Assembly (NCBI GenBank): GCA_014946745.1
Contig: JADCRD010000003.1
Coordinates: 434,001-498,000 of the forward strand
Length of the DNA stretch: 64,000 nt
Reading direction: 5' to 3'
DNA from: Lysobacterales bacterium
GTDB lineage: Bacteria; Pseudomonadota; Gammaproteobacteria; Xanthomonadales; Xanthomonadaceae
The position numbers and the translations under genes were made by a program. Numbering within the stretch: the stretch's first letter is position 1; every line of letters begins with the position of its first letter. This document shows positions 12,215 through 23,966 of this stretch, in pieces. The notes beneath the pieces are model-generated. The model did not search any database and had not been told where the DNA came from. It was given only the letters and a program-made list of their open reading frames with translations.

Positions 12215-13242
12215 CAGTCGCCCGAGAACAGATCGGGCGGTGGGCCGCCCTGGGGTTTCAGGCCCAGCATCTTCCAGGTGCGGCTGGTGGCCATGCGGCC
12301 GCGCGCGGTGCGCACCAGATAGCCCTGCTGGATCAGATAGGGTTCGACCACGTCCTCGATGGTGCCGCGGTCTTCGCTGAGCGCGGCGGCCAGCGACTCC
12401 ACGCCAACCGGGCCGCCGTCGAAGCTTTCGACAATCGTCTTCAGCAGGCGACGATCGAGATCGTCGAAGCCCTCGGCGTCGACCTTGACCATGGCCATGG
12501 CGGCCTGCGCGGCCTCCAGCGTGATCACGCCTTCGGCGCGCACCTGGGCGAAGTCGCGGGCGCGCCGCAACAGGCGGTTGGCGATGCGCGGGGTGCCGCG
12601 CGATCTGCGCGCGATCTCGGCGGCGCCTTCCGGCGCGCACTGGATGTTGAGGATGCGCGCCGAGCGCCGCACGATCGCGGTGAGCTCCTCCGGCGAGTAG
12701 AACTCCAGGCGCTGGACGATGCCGAAGCGGTCGCGCAGCGGACTGGTGAGCAGGCCCGCGCGCGTGGTCGCACCGATCAGGGTGAAGGGCGGCAGGTCGA
12801 GCTTGATCGAGCGCGCCGCCGGGCCCTCGCCGATCATGATGTCGATCTGGTAGTCCTCCATCGCCGGATAGAGGATTTCCTCGACCACCGGCGAGAGCCG
12901 ATGGATCTCGTCGATGAACAGCACGTCGTGCGGCTGCAGATTGGTCAGCAGGGCCGCGAGGTCGCCGGCGCGTTCGATCACCGGCCCCGAGGTCTGCCGC
13001 AGATTCACGCCCAGCTCGTTGGCGATCACATGGCTGAGCGTGGTCTTGCCCAAGCCCGGCGGCCCGAAGATCAGCACGTGATCCATGGCTTCGCCGCGCT
13101 TCTTCGCCGCCTCGATGTAGATCTTCATCTGCTCCCGCACCGGCAGCTGCCCGAGATAGTCATCGAGCACGCGCGGCCGGATCGAAGCCTCAAGCCGGGC
13201 TTCGTCGAGGGATTCCTCGGGGGAGACGATTCTTTCGGTCAC
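12214..13242 (-). CDS. ruvB: Holliday junction branch migration helicase RuvB
   Basis: AAA+ motor of the RuvABC resolvasome in recombinational repair. 342 residues. Walker [10 protein letters not shown] lies at 60-68, Walker [11 protein letters not shown] near 110, sensor 1 [10 protein letters not shown], and the C-terminal winged helix with [13 protein letters not shown]. It is on the same strand as ruvA but separated from it by 642 bp of repeat-filled DNA, so it may have its own promoter. Confidence 0.97.
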   Translation of the reverse strand: MTERIVSPEESLDEARLEASIRPRVLDDYLGQLPVREQMKIYIEAAKKRGEAMDHVLIFGPPGLGKTTLSHVIANELGVNLRQTSGPVIERAGDLAALLTNLQPHDVLFIDEIHRLSPVVEEILYPAMEDYQIDIMIGEGPAARSIKLDLPPFTLIGATTRAGLLTSPLRDRFGIVQRLEFYSPEELTAIVRRSARILNIQCAPEGAAEIARRSRGTPRIANRLLRRARDFAQVRAEGVITLEAAQAAMAMVKVDAEGFDDLDRRLLKTIVESFDGGPVGVESLAAALSEDRGTIEDVVEPYLIQQGYLVRTARGRMATSRTWKMLGLKPQGGPPPDLFSGD

Positions 13243-13250
13243 TTGGGGGC

Positions 13251-13880
13251 GGGGATTGGGGATTCGGGAGTGGGGATTCGCGGCCGGCGGGGTGCAGGCT
13301 GCTGGGGTCCCTTATGCAGCGCGGCAGTTTACGGGGTTGGGGGGAAGAGCGGAGCGTTCGGTCGGCGGGCCTCGCGGGCGCAGGCAGCAGCGCCGGGCTC
13401 CGCTTCGGAGTGTTCTCCCGCTGGGAGGAGGGCTCGCAGCCCAAAGTCACCGATCTGAGCCCCTCTCCCGCCGGGAGAGGGGTTGGGGTGAGGGGCAGGG
13501 CGGAGCGGTGCATCGCAGGGTCACGAACCTGAGCCCCTCTCCGCGTGGAGCGAAGCGGCCCGCTCGTGGGCTGCCGGCGGCAGCCCACGGGCCGATGAGC
13601 GCGAGCGACGCGAAGGACGGGGTTGGGGTGAGGGCTGGGTGTCCTCAACGGGTGCTTGGAGACGCCCATGAGGATGTCTGGCCCGTGGTGTGGAGCTTGT
13701 GCTCCGCCCGGACCCTCTCCCCAACCCCTCTCCCACCGGGAGAGGGGCGCAAACTCCAGTTCCGACCTCAATTCCAGGCCCCAGAACTGCTCAACTTCAG
13801 CCACTGCAGTCCGTAGCCTGCGATCTCACCCCGCGGCAGCGGCAGGTGCCCGAAAACGAATCCCCACTCCCACATCCCAG
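13251..13880. repeat. Repeat-filled ruvA-ruvB gap (no gene)
   Basis: The gap holds no credible gene. It has an AATCCC-type repeat at 13251-13280 directly before ruvB. CCCCTCTCCC/GGGAGAGGGG palindromes lie at 13460-13497 and 13712-13748. A longer variant at 13532-13637 has an internal segment between the two arms. A degenerate AATCCC copy sits near 13858. Each palindrome is followed or preceded by a TTGGGGTGAGGGG-like tail. Confidence 0.75.
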
Positions 13881-13884
13881 GCTC

Positions 13885-14487
13885 TCAAGTCCGCAGCGCG
13901 GACTTGAGAGCCTTGCGAATGATCGCCTCGGCTGTATCGCCTTCCTCGCGTGCCTTCTCGGCCATGCGCTGGGCTTCCACGCCCTTGTAGCCCAGCTGCT
14001 GCAGGGCCACGATCGCCTCGCTCAAGGGGTCAGCGGGTACTGCGGCACCCGGCGTCGGCACGAAGCTCAGGCCGCTGCCGCCCATGTTCGAGGCCTTGTC
14101 GCGCAGCTCGACCAGCATGCGCTCGGCGGTCTTCTTGCCGATGCCGGGAATGCGCGTGAGTGCGGTGACGTCGCCGGCTTGCAGCAGGCGCGCGAACTCG
14201 TCCACCGACACGCCCGAGAGCACGGCCAGCGCGATCTTGGCGCCGATGCCAGTGACCTTCTGCAGCTCGCGGAACAGCCGGCGCTCGCCGTCCTTCAGGA
14301 ACCCGTAGAGCGAAACCGAGTCTTCCTTCTGCGCGTAGTGGGTGAACAGGCTGACCTCGCGGCCGACCTCGGGCAGGTCATAGAAGGTGCTCATCGGCGC
14401 CTCCAGCTCGTAGCCGACGCCGTGCACGTCGACCACGATCTGCGGAGGGGCCTTGTGGATCAGGGTGCCGCGCAAGCGACCGATCAT
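13885..14487 (-). CDS. ruvA: Holliday junction branch migration protein RuvA
   Basis: DNA-binding subunit that holds the Holliday junction for RuvB. 200 residues. An OB-fold N-terminal domain ([24 protein letters not shown]) is followed by tandem helix-hairpin-helix motifs ([33 protein letters not shown]) and a C-terminal RuvB-binding domain. The start overlaps the ruvC stop by four bases. Confidence 0.97.
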   Translation of the reverse strand: MIGRLRGTLIHKAPPQIVVDVHGVGYELEAPMSTFYDLPEVGREVSLFTHYAQKEDSVSLYGFLKDGERRLFRELQKVTGIGAKIALAVLSGVSVDEFARLLQAGDVTALTRIPGIGKKTAERMLVELRDKASNMGGSGLSFVPTPGAAVPADPLSEAIVALQQLGYKGVEAQRMAEKAREEGDTAEAIIRKALKSALRT

Positions 14488-15020
14488 CGTCTGCTGCCTC
14501 GACGTCGAATGAGTTGGGAAGCCGCCACGCCGGTGCGGGCGGCCAGGGTCCGGGTATGCGCGTGGGTGATCGCTACCGCCAGCGCGTCGGCGGCGTCGGC
14601 CTGCAGTTTGCCGTCGATGCCGAGCAGCACGCCGACCATGTGCTGCACCTGGGTCTTGTCGGCGGCACCGCGGCCGACCACGGCGCCCTTGATCTGCATG
14701 GGCGAGTACTCGTGCACGCCGATATCGCGCGCCACCACGGCGCAGATCGCCGCGCCTCTCGCCTGGCCCAGCTTCAGCGCCGAGTCCGGATTGCGCGACA
14801 GGAACACGCGCTCGATCGCGACCTCATGCGGGGCGAAGCGATCGATCAGCGACCACAGGCCGTCGAGAATCCCGCGCAGGCGCTTCGGGAACTCGTCCTC
14901 CAGTCCCACGTGAAGCGCCTCGTGATGCACATGCACGCAGCGGCCGGTGCTGTCGGCATCCACAATGCCGACGCCGGTGCGGACCGAGCCGGGGTCGATG
15001 CCGAGGATACGGGTGCTCAC
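14484..15020 (-). CDS. ruvC: Crossover junction endodeoxyribonuclease RuvC
   Basis: Holliday-junction resolvase. 178 residues. The RNase H-like fold carries acidic residues in GIDPGS (Asp9), the VAIERVF block (Glu) and [12 protein letters not shown]. The family block [19 protein letters not shown] is present. It is first in the minus-strand run and overlaps ruvA by 4 bases. Confidence 0.96.
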   Translation of the reverse strand: MSTRILGIDPGSVRTGVGIVDADSTGRCVHVHHEALHVGLEDEFPKRLRGILDGLWSLIDRFAPHEVAIERVFLSRNPDSALKLGQARGAAICAVVARDIGVHEYSPMQIKGAVVGRGAADKTQVQHMVGVLLGIDGKLQADAADALAVAITHAHTRTLAARTGVAASQLIRRRGSRR

Positions 15021-15803
15021 GCCGCGGCCTGCTCGGCCGCGCCGGGATTGGGGATTGGGGATTCGGGATTCGCAGCCTGCCCGCGTTTCGCGTTCTGGGC
15101 CCGAGGCGTGGTGCGCTCGGCCCGGGTGAGGAAGCGCGACTGCGGTGTGCGCGGCGGTGGTCGATGCATCTCCAATTTCGGAATCCTCGGCTTCATGCGG
15201 ATGCGATTCTCACACGCCCGGCCGGCGCCTCGTGTCGCGGACGAACGCTTCGACCTGCGCGGGAATCCTCTATGCCGCGGGATGTTGCTTCGGGATCCGG
15301 CAATGGAAGACGGGATTCGGAATCGCGCGACGTCTCTGGATGGCGTGACGTGGTGTGGCAGGTGTCTGTGTTCGGCATTGAAGCGTCGCAGTGGTGTGAT
15401 GCCTCGACGACAGCGACATGGGCCCGATGCGAGCCCCTCTCCCCTGGCGGGAGAGGGGTTGGGGAGAGGGGGCAAAGGCTCGCGTAGGCTCGCGTTTCCT
15501 GTTTCCCAGCGCTTTCATCGCTTGGGCTCGCCGTCTCGTCGGCGGCCACCGGCAACGCTGCCAGCGCCGCACGTCGCGCCTCAGAGGCGAAGGCAAGAAC
15601 AGCCACTGGCAAACGCATGGTCCGACCGGAACGACGGTTTCGTGCTCAGCGGCCGAGCCACCTCGCCATTTCCTCCCGGCCGCGCGTAAACGCCGGCATG
15701 CGGTCAACGAGGACTCGCATGCACTCGCCGCCCCAGCCTTTCGCACTGGCATCGCTCGCTTCGGCCGCGCAGCGTGTGGCCTCGAAGCCCCGGAGATCAG
15801 CGT
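15021..15803. other. Intergenic region without gene, with repeats
   Basis: No credible coding sequence. Seen: an AATCCC-type repeat at 15043-15071 directly upstream of ruvC, and a CCCCTCTCCC/GGGAGAGGGG palindrome with GGGGAGAGGGG tail at 15432-15472. Open frames here have arginine/proline/serine-rich translations with no family features. Confidence 0.65.
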
Positions 15804-16802
<999 letters not shown>

Positions 16803-16871
16803 GGACTTCTCAGACCCGCGTCGCGGTCGGGTGTTCCCGATGAAACGTGAACGCACCGCTTCGCGCTGTTC

Positions 16872-16957
16872 CTAGGAGCCTGCTTGCAGGCGACCGCAGC
16901 CTGCGCTCTGCGCACCCCCTGCGGGTCGCGAGCAAGCTCGCTCCTGCAAACAGCCGG
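16872..16957. repeat. REPIN-like element (GTAG-type REP pair), copy 1
   Basis: Two inverted REP sequences, TAGGAGCctGCTTGCaggCG and GAGCAAGCtcGCTCCTgc, enclose a short loop, and the copy ends with CAAACAGCCGG. A second, nearly identical copy sits at 51331-51417, starting with GTAGGAGCC. The GTAGGAGC head is typical of REPs moved by RAYT (Y1 transposase) enzymes; no RAYT gene is in the window. The rest of the 16803-17155 gap has no gene. Confidence 0.75.
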
Positions 16958-17155
16958 GCTTCCTCGGGAAGCCGCGGCAAATGGCCTCCATCGCGTTGGG
17001 TGTGGGGCCAAAGCTCTTGTTTCTTGAGAGCGAAAGCGGAGCGAAGCGCTCATCCGGTCAAGCGGGGCGGTTGACGTCGGTGGACAGCGCGCACGCGAGG
17101 CATAGCCACGGCCGCACCGAGTCAGCGAGCTGCGCGCTCGAAACTCTCGATGAAA

Positions 17156-17851
17156 CTATGCCGCCGACGCGCGCTCCAGCCAGTGCACTAGCTCATCGAG
17201 GCTGCGCACTTCGAGGTCGGGCTTTTCGGCGTGTTCCCAGGTCTCGTCGCGGCGGTTGATCCAGACCGCGTGCAGGCCGGCGCGGCGGGCGCCGAGCACG
17301 TCCATGTGCGGGTCGTCGCCGACGTGCAGCACCTGATGCGGCGCGAGGCCGAGGCGCGCGCAGGCGGCGTGGAAGATGCTCGGGTCCGGCTTGGCCGCGC
17401 CGTGCTCGCGCGCGCCCAGCGAAAACTGGAAATGCGCGGACAGGCCGATCCGATGGATGCAGGCGTTGCCATTGGTCAGCGCCGCCAGCGGCAGACGCGC
17501 TGACAGGCGCTGCAGCGCGGGCAGGCTGTCGACGTAGAGCTCGACGCGATTGCGCGCGGCGTAGAACACCTCGAAGGCTTCCTCAGCACGCGCCGGATCG
17601 TCACCGCCTTCGCTCAGCGCCATCCGCAGCGAAATCATCCGCTGCTCGCAGAAGTCGTGGGCGAGGTGCGGATGGTCTTCGTAGACCTGCGCCCGCAGCG
17701 CGCGCATGCGTTCGATCGGATAAGCGCGCGCAGTCGCCGGCGCGTGCCGCTGCAGCCAGGCGTGCAGCTCGCGTTCGGCCGCTTCGATGGCCGGCCAGAC
17801 CGGCCACAGGGTGTCGTCGAGGTCGAGCGTGATGGCGCGGATGTCGTTCAA
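17156..17851 (-). CDS. HAD-family hydrolase (phosphatase, YigB-like)
   Basis: 231-residue haloacid dehalogenase superfamily protein, probably a cytoplasmic phosphatase. Motif I is DLDDTL (nucleophile Asp10, acid Asp12), motif II lies in ALTNGN, motif III Lys in AKPDPSIF, and motif IV is VGDDPHMD. A helical cap lies between motifs I and II, as in subfamily IA. Flavin mononucleotide phosphatase activity is known for the related YigB, but the substrate here is not proven. Confidence 0.85.
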   Translation of the reverse strand: MNDIRAITLDLDDTLWPVWPAIEAAERELHAWLQRHAPATARAYPIERMRALRAQVYEDHPHLAHDFCEQRMISLRMALSEGGDDPARAEEAFEVFYAARNRVELYVDSLPALQRLSARLPLAALTNGNACIHRIGLSAHFQFSLGAREHGAAKPDPSIFHAACARLGLAPHQVLHVGDDPHMDVLGARRAGLHAVWINRRDETWEHAEKPDLEVRSLDELVHWLERASAA

Positions 17852-17990
17852 AACGGTCGAGCTTCGCGAAGGCCAAGGTGGGCATGGTAGTCCTCACGCC
17901 GTGCAGGCGGACGTGAGGACGCTGCGGCCGATCGATGGCGTGGCTGCCAACCCGCCGATACACGACGCGGTGCGCACCCGCATGGCGCCA

Positions 17991-18311
17991 TAGGGTGGGT
18001 CTTGACCCACCGAAGCTTCGACGCATCGAAAGGCATTCCGTGGGCGTGATCACGCCCTCGTGGTTTGCGGCACGCGCGCTGAGGCGAGGCTTGGGCTCCG
18101 GTGGGTCAAGACCCACCCTATGCTCGCTCTGAGCCCCTCTCCCCTGGAGGGAGAGAGGTTGGAGAGAGGGGGTGTGGCTTGCGTCAGGCTCAGCCCCTCT
18201 CCCCCGACCCCTTTCCCACAAGGGGAGAGGGGAGGAAGAAGGTCTTGCGATGCCTCGCAGTGCTCGCGAGCCCTGCGATTCCCTATTCCCTATTCCCTAT
18301 TCCCTATTCCC
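17991..18311. repeat. Cluster of palindromic repeats between HAD gene and degP-like gene
   Basis: Contains an inverted pair of the GGTGGGTC-TTGACCCACC palindrome (17991-18015 and 18099-18120), two CCCCTCTCCC-type palindromes (18132-18171, 18192-18236) and a run of TATTCCC repeats (18278-18311) just beyond the protease stop codon. No gene seen in 17852-18315. Confidence 0.7.
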
Positions 18312-18315
18312 GCCC

Positions 18316-19737
18316 TTACTCCATTACCACCACCCCGCTGCGGCGCCCACGCACCACGCTGAGCGCGAGCTGCTGGGGGCGCATCTCGATCACCTCGCCG
18401 AAGGTGTCGAGGCTGTCGATGCGGAAGCGGTTGACGCCGGTGACGAGGTCGCCCGCGGCCAGACCGCTGCGCGCCGCGCGGCTGCCGTCGGCGACGCGCT
18501 CCACGCGGATGCCGGACACGCCCTGCTGGCGCGAACGCTGCGGCAGGGCGGTGAACTCGGCGCCGTCGAGGCGCGGATCGAGCGCGCTGCCCAGCAGCTG
18601 GCTCAGCTGCGGCTTCAGGCGCAGCTCGATGCGCTGGCTGCGGCCCTCGCGCAGGTATTCGAGGGTGATGGGCTCGCCCACCGGCAGCAGGCCCTCTTTG
18701 TTGTGCAGGGTCTGCGGGCTGTCGACCGGCTGCTGGGCAATAGCGGTGATCACATCGCCCGGCTGCAGTCCGGCCTCGGCGGCCGGCGAGCCCGGTCGCA
18801 CGCGCGTCACCACCGCGCCGCGCGCGCCTTCCACATCCAGCATCGCCGCCAGCTGCGGGGTGATGGCCTGGGTCTCGATGCCCAGGCTGCCGCGCTGCAC
18901 GCGGCCGGTGTCCAGCAGCTGGCGCATGATCTCGTTGGCCAGCTCGGCCGGAATCGCGAAGCCGATGCCGACGTTGCCGCCCGAGGGGCTGAAGATCGCG
19001 GTGTTGATGCCAACCAGCTCGCCGCGCAGGTTGACCAGGGCGCCGCCGGAGTTGCCGGGGTTGATGCTGGCGTCGGTCTGGATGAAGTTCTGGTAGGCCA
19101 AGCCCTGCAGGCCCGAGCGGCCCAGCGCCGAGACGATGCCCGAGGTTACCGTCTGGCCGAGGCCGAAGGGGTTGCCCACGGCCACCACGAAATCGCCCAC
19201 GCGCAGCGCTTCGCCGCTGGCCAGCGGCAGCTCGGCGAGGTCCTCGGCGGGGATGCGCAGCACGCCGACGTCGGTGTCCGGGTCCGAGCCGACGAATTCG
19301 GCCGTCACCGTGCGGCCGTCGGCCAGGGTCACGCGGATGTCATCGGCGCCTTCGATCACATGGTTGTTGGTCAGCACCAGGCCCTCGCGGGCGTTGACGA
19401 TCACGCCGGAACCCAGCGACTGCTGCACGCGCTCCTGCGGCACCATCGGCAGGCCGAAGAAGTGGCGGAAGAAGGGGTCTTCGGCCATCGGGTTGCGCAC
19501 CCGCACCACGGTCTTGCTGTGGATGTTGACCACCGCTGGGGTGACGCGCTCCAGCATCGGCGCCAGCGAGGGCAGGGGCTGGCCCTCCACTACCGCCGGC
19601 AGGGCCGCATTCGCCGGACGCAGCACGTGCTGAGCGAGGGCGAACAGGCCGATCGCGGCCAAGGTCAGCAAAGCGCCGAAGGCGGCGCTGCGCAGGCGGA
19701 CGGCGATCACGGCGGGGCGCGCGTGGGCGTGGGGCAT
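18316..19737 (-). CDS. DegP/DegQ-type periplasmic serine endoprotease
   Basis: Trypsin-like protease/chaperone of the Do (HtrA) family for envelope protein quality control. 473 residues. An N-terminal membrane/signal segment (about 19-37) is followed by a protease domain with the triad His126 (LTNNHVI), Asp156 (DTDVGVLR) and Ser230 (NPGNSGGAL), and two PDZ domains (about 260-360 and 380-470). The uncleaved-looking N-terminus makes a DegS-like anchor possible, but two PDZ domains fit DegP/DegQ (MucD in pseudomonads). A repeat cluster precedes the stop, and another lies upstream. Confidence 0.9.
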   Translation of the reverse strand: MPHAHARPAVIAVRLRSAAFGALLTLAAIGLFALAQHVLRPANAALPAVVEGQPLPSLAPMLERVTPAVVNIHSKTVVRVRNPMAEDPFFRHFFGLPMVPQERVQQSLGSGVIVNAREGLVLTNNHVIEGADDIRVTLADGRTVTAEFVGSDPDTDVGVLRIPAEDLAELPLASGEALRVGDFVVAVGNPFGLGQTVTSGIVSALGRSGLQGLAYQNFIQTDASINPGNSGGALVNLRGELVGINTAIFSPSGGNVGIGFAIPAELANEIMRQLLDTGRVQRGSLGIETQAITPQLAAMLDVEGARGAVVTRVRPGSPAAEAGLQPGDVITAIAQQPVDSPQTLHNKEGLLPVGEPITLEYLREGRSQRIELRLKPQLSQLLGSALDPRLDGAEFTALPQRSRQQGVSGIRVERVADGSRAARSGLAAGDLVTGVNRFRIDSLDTFGEVIEMRPQQLALSVVRGRRSGVVVME

Positions 19738-20186
19738 GAGGTCTCTCCCTGGGGGCGGGGCAGTGTTCGAACGGGCGATGCAGACCGAAGGCGGCGGTAC
19801 AGGTTCCGTCGCGAGGCGATCGGCGCGCTGGCCTGTTCGGTCGTGCGCAAGGTGGGGATGCCCTGCACCGCTTCAAACCCGCGCTCCGTGTGCCCTGCGC
19901 GCGACCTGGGAGGAGGCACCGCTGCGGTGGGTCAAGACCCACCCTATGGCGCGCGGAGATGCATGGCCTCGACCCTCGCCCCGGTTTTGACCCTTGCCGC
20001 GGCTTCGCCCTTCGCCCCGGTCGCGACCGGCATGGAAGCACCGCTCCGTTGGCTCAAGACCCGCCCGATGACCCCATGCTCTGCATGCGCCCTTCACGCC
20101 GCTGCCGGCGGTGGGCGAAGACGCGGCACCGCGCAATTCCCGATGCCGCAAGGGCTTCATAAAACGCGCGCTCGTTCAAGCGGTTT
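19738..20186. other. Repeat-containing intergenic region, no gene
   Basis: No credible coding sequence between the degP-like gene and the nrdJ promoter. A copy of the GGTGGGTC-AAGACCCACC palindrome sits at 19924-19946, with a degenerate copy near 20047-20070. Confidence 0.6.
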
Positions 20187-20260
20187 TCCACAGTTTTTTG
20201 CGTTGACACCCGTTTTTTCCGGGCGTAGCGTACGAGGCCGTTGTCCACTAGATCTTGTGG
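20187..20260 (+). promoter_or_regulatory. Candidate nrdJ promoter with NrdR-box-like palindrome
   Basis: A consensus -35 TTGACA (20203-20208) is followed after 17 bases by TAGCGT (20226-20231). Just downstream, CCACTAGATCTTGTGG (20245-20260) is a near-perfect palindrome that agrees at about 12 of 16 positions with the NrdR box consensus as I remember it. A weaker match, CCACAGTTTTTTGCGT, begins at 20188 upstream of the -35. NrdR represses ribonucleotide reductase genes, so control of nrdJ is inferred. About 400 bases of leader follow before the start codon. Confidence 0.5.
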
Positions 20261-20668
20261 TCTCGCCCTATGCGAAACCCTACAGATTGGGGTTGCTGCC
20301 CAGGTCAGACACTACGCCAGCCCGGCGAAACACGGATCAGGCGGCCAGCACGCAGGCAGGCAGGGGCAGGGCGAACTCGGTAGCAAACCCAAGCGGTACA
20401 ACGGGAGACCCGAAGCAGCAGGCACTGGCCGGGGGGCGGTGGTCGCTGCAACGGAAGAAGCGAGCCCCATGAAGGGCTCGACGCACAACAAGAACCCATC
20501 AGTCGAGGCGCAGGGCAGCCCGAAATCGCCCGGACCCCAGCACGTATCGCGACCGGCGCGCTCACAGCGCCCCCCTCCGATCGTGCCGGGCGCTGCGCGC
20601 GCAGCGCAGCCCAGGTCCGGTTCGACGAAAGCCCCGGTGCTGCGGCCACAAGAAAGAGGCGAAATTGG

Positions 20669-22816
20669 ATGAGCAGCGTTCGGCTTGAAGCGGTACGTAA
20701 CGAGGCCAAAGTAATCGAGCTCCAGCCTGCGTCCTGGGACATCTGGGACAAGAAGTACCGGCTCAAGACCAAGAAGGGCGAGCCCGTCGATGCCAGCATC
20801 GACGACACCTACAAGCGCGTCGCGCGGGCCCTGGCCGACGCCGAGCCCACCGTCGAAAAGCAGAAGTACTGGTACGAGCGCTTCCTGTGGGCGCTGCGCC
20901 GCGGTGCGATCCCCGCCGGCCGCATCACCTCCAACGCCGGGGCGCTGGAGCACAAGCCCGCCACCAGCACGATCAACTGCACCGTCTCGGGCACCATCCC
21001 CGACTCGATGGACGGCATCCTCGAGAAAGTCCACGAGGCCGGGCTGACGCTCAAGGCCGGCTGCGGTATCGGCTATGAGTTCAGCACCCTGCGCCCCAAG
21101 GGCGCCTTCGTTGCGGGTGCCGGCGCCTACACCTCGGGCCCGATGTCCTTCATGGATATCTACGACAAGATGTGCTTCACCGTCAGCAGCGCCGGCGGCC
21201 GCCGCGGCGCGCAGATGGGCACCTTCGACGTGTCCCACCCCGACGTGAAGGACTTCATCAAGGCCAAGCGCGAAGACGGCCGCCTGCGCCAGTTCAACCT
21301 GTCCCTGCTGATCACCGACGAGTTCATGCAGGCCGTGCAGGCGGATGCCGAGTGGCCGCTGGTGTTCCCGGTCAACAAGAAGGAAGCCGACGAGATCGAC
21401 CTCGGCAATGCCGAGCAGGTGGTCTGGCGCGACTGGCCGGCCAGCAGCACCTACATCACCCGCGACGACGGCCTGGTGGCCTGCAAGATCTACGGCCACG
21501 TCCGCGCGCGGCACCTGTGGGACATGATCATGGTCTCGACGTACGACTACGCCGAGCCGGGCTTCATCCTGATCGACCGCGTCAACGAGATGAACAACAA
21601 CTGGTGGTGCGAGAACATCCGCGCCACTAACCCCTGCGGCGAACAGCCGCTGCCGCCCTACGGCGCCTGCCTGCTCGGCTCGATCAACCTCACCACCTTC
21701 GTGCGCGACGCCTTCACCGACAAGGCGCGCTTCGACTGGGAGGAATACAAGGAAGTCGTGCGCGTGTTCACCCGCATGCTCGACAACGTCGTGGAGGTGA
21801 ACGGCCTGCCGCTGCCGCAGCAGCGCGCCGAGATCCTGCGCAAGCGCCGCCACGGCATGGGCTTCCTCGGCCTCGGCAGCACCGTCACCATGCTGCGCAT
21901 GCCCTACGGCGGCAAGGAGAGCTGCGAGTTCACCGAAGCCGTGGCCCGCGAAATGGCCGTGGCCGGCTGGGAAGTGGCCCTGTCGCTGGCCGAAGAGAAA
22001 GGCCCCGCGCCGATCATGGACGAGGACTTCAGCGTCAGCGCCGAGATGCTGCGCAAGCGCCCGGAAATGGCGAAGGACGGCTGGAAGATCGGCGACAGCA
22101 TCAAGGGCCGCGAGCTGCACGCCAAGTACAGCCGCTACATGCAGAAGGTCGCGACGGTGGCGCCCGAGCTGGTGGCCAAGCTGGCCGAGAAAGGCGGCCG
22201 CTTCACCCACCACAGCTCGATCGCGCCCACCGGCACCATCAGCCTGTCGCTGGCCAACAACGCCAGCAACGGCATCGAGCCGAGCTTCGCCCACCACTAC
22301 AGCCGCAACGTCATCCGCGAAGGCAAGAAGTCGAAGGAAAAGGTCGAGGTCTACAGCTACGAGCTGCTGGCCTACCGCAGCCTGGTCAACCCCGACGCCA
22401 TGCCCTACGCGCAGGACGAGAAGGCCAAGCTGCCCGACTACTTCATCGCCGCCGACGACATCACGCCCAAGGCGCATGTCGACATCCAGGCCGCCGCGCA
22501 GATCTGGGTGGACAGCTCGATCAGCAAGACCGCGAACGTCCCCACGGACTACCCCTACGAGGACTTCAAGGACATTTACCGCTACGCCCACGAGAAAGGC
22601 CTGAAGGGCTGCACCACCTTCCGCTTCAACCCCGCCGCCTTCCAGGGCGTGCTGGTGAAGGAAGCCGACCTCGAAAACACCACCTACCGCTTCGAACTGG
22701 AAGACGGCAGCGTGGTCGAGGTGAAGGGCAACGAGCAGATTGAATACGACGGCGAGATGCACACCGCCGCCAACCTCTTCGACGCGCTCAAGGAGGGCTA
22801 CTACGGCAAGTTCTGA
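20669..22816 (+). CDS. nrdJ: Adenosylcobalamin-dependent ribonucleotide reductase, catalytic subunit
   Basis: Class II ribonucleotide reductase that makes deoxyribonucleotides with a B12-derived radical, independent of oxygen. 715 residues. Active-site features: Cys104 in TINCTVSG, and Asn321, Cys323 and Glu325 in NPCGEQPL. The block SIAPTGTISL is conserved. The protein ends without the CxxC tail needed for re-reduction. In Pseudomonas aeruginosa that part is supplied by a separate NrdJb, and the window has such a gene at 24798-25566. So this is the NrdJa half of a split enzyme. The start ATG follows AGAGG. The nearest homologous starts also begin shortly before the DIWDKKY block. Confidence 0.93.
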   Translation: MSSVRLEAVRNEAKVIELQPASWDIWDKKYRLKTKKGEPVDASIDDTYKRVARALADAEPTVEKQKYWYERFLWALRRGAIPAGRITSNAGALEHKPATSTINCTVSGTIPDSMDGILEKVHEAGLTLKAGCGIGYEFSTLRPKGAFVAGAGAYTSGPMSFMDIYDKMCFTVSSAGGRRGAQMGTFDVSHPDVKDFIKAKREDGRLRQFNLSLLITDEFMQAVQADAEWPLVFPVNKKEADEIDLGNAEQVVWRDWPASSTYITRDDGLVACKIYGHVRARHLWDMIMVSTYDYAEPGFILIDRVNEMNNNWWCENIRATNPCGEQPLPPYGACLLGSINLTTFVRDAFTDKARFDWEEYKEVVRVFTRMLDNVVEVNGLPLPQQRAEILRKRRHGMGFLGLGSTVTMLRMPYGGKESCEFTEAVAREMAVAGWEVALSLAEEKGPAPIMDEDFSVSAEMLRKRPEMAKDGWKIGDSIKGRELHAKYSRYMQKVATVAPELVAKLAEKGGRFTHHSSIAPTGTISLSLANNASNGIEPSFAHHYSRNVIREGKKSKEKVEVYSYELLAYRSLVNPDAMPYAQDEKAKLPDYFIAADDITPKAHVDIQAAAQIWVDSSISKTANVPTDYPYEDFKDIYRYAHEKGLKGCTTFRFNPAAFQGVLVKEADLENTTYRFELEDGSVVEVKGNEQIEYDGEMHTAANLFDALKEGYYGKF

Positions 22817-22854
22817 GTGAGGCGCGAGCGCCGCGTGGCCCAACGTTCGCGCAT

Positions 22855-23111
22855 CGGGTGGGCCCTGGCCCGCCCAGCCCGACGAAGCGCATCGGGTGGG
22901 CCCTGGCCCGCCCAGCCCGACAAAGCGTCGGGTGGGCCCCGGCCCACCGTGAGCTCGACACTCGCCCCGGTCATCCAACTTGCCGAAGCCCCAGCTTCAA
23001 ACCCCTCTCCCCTCGGGAGAGGGGTAGGGGTGAGGGGCCGTTCGAAGCGAAAGCGCGCAGGATGCCGATGTCCCGCTCCGCCCAGCCCCTCTTCCGCGGG
23101 GAGAGGGGGGC
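22855..23111. repeat. Three GGGTGGGCCC palindromes and two CCCCTCT palindromes
   Basis: Three near-identical GTGGGCCC(T/C)GGCCC copies lie head to tail at about 22855-22950 after nrdJ, followed by CCCCTCTCCCC/GGGAGAGGGG at 23001-23039 and a related copy at 23083-23111. The remaining gap to 23330 has no gene. Confidence 0.7.
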
Positions 23112-23330
23112 AACCACAACACCCAGGGCTTGATCTTGAAGCCCGGCGCAGGCCACGGACCCGGCCTGCGGCGAAGGGCGCCCCCCTTCGCGCATGCCCG
23201 GCCTGTCTCGCCGGGCACGTGCAGCCACCGGCGCAGGACGCACCGGCGGCGGTCAATGTTCTCGATACCACTGCCCCACGCGGGGCAGGCCCGAAGCTAG
23301 AACGTCCCGAATCGACGTGAGGAGTGGCAG

Positions 23331-23966
<636 letters not shown>

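Noticed and set aside
13690-14913. 407-codon plus-strand frame opposite ruvA and ruvC
   Set aside because: It is antisense to two well-supported Holliday-junction genes and starts in repeat DNA.
18172-20472. 766-codon plus-strand open frame opposite the degP-like gene
   Set aside because: It runs antisense to a complete protease and through repeat clusters on both sides; no family features.
20261-20668. Cobalamin riboswitch in the nrdJ leader
   Set aside because: I looked for a B12 box and the GCCAGGAGACC-type core and found no convincing match; the leader may hold another element.
20469-20672. 67-codon upstream frame overlapping the nrdJ start by four bases
   Set aside because: The ATGA overlap is suggestive, but the translation is Pro/Ser/Arg-rich low complexity and the start site is weak, so I do not call a gene.
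20312-22978. 888-codon minus-strand open frame opposite nrdJ
   Set aside because: It is the shadow of the reductase gene; the composition is low-complexity Val/Asp/Gly/His and no start or motif supports it.
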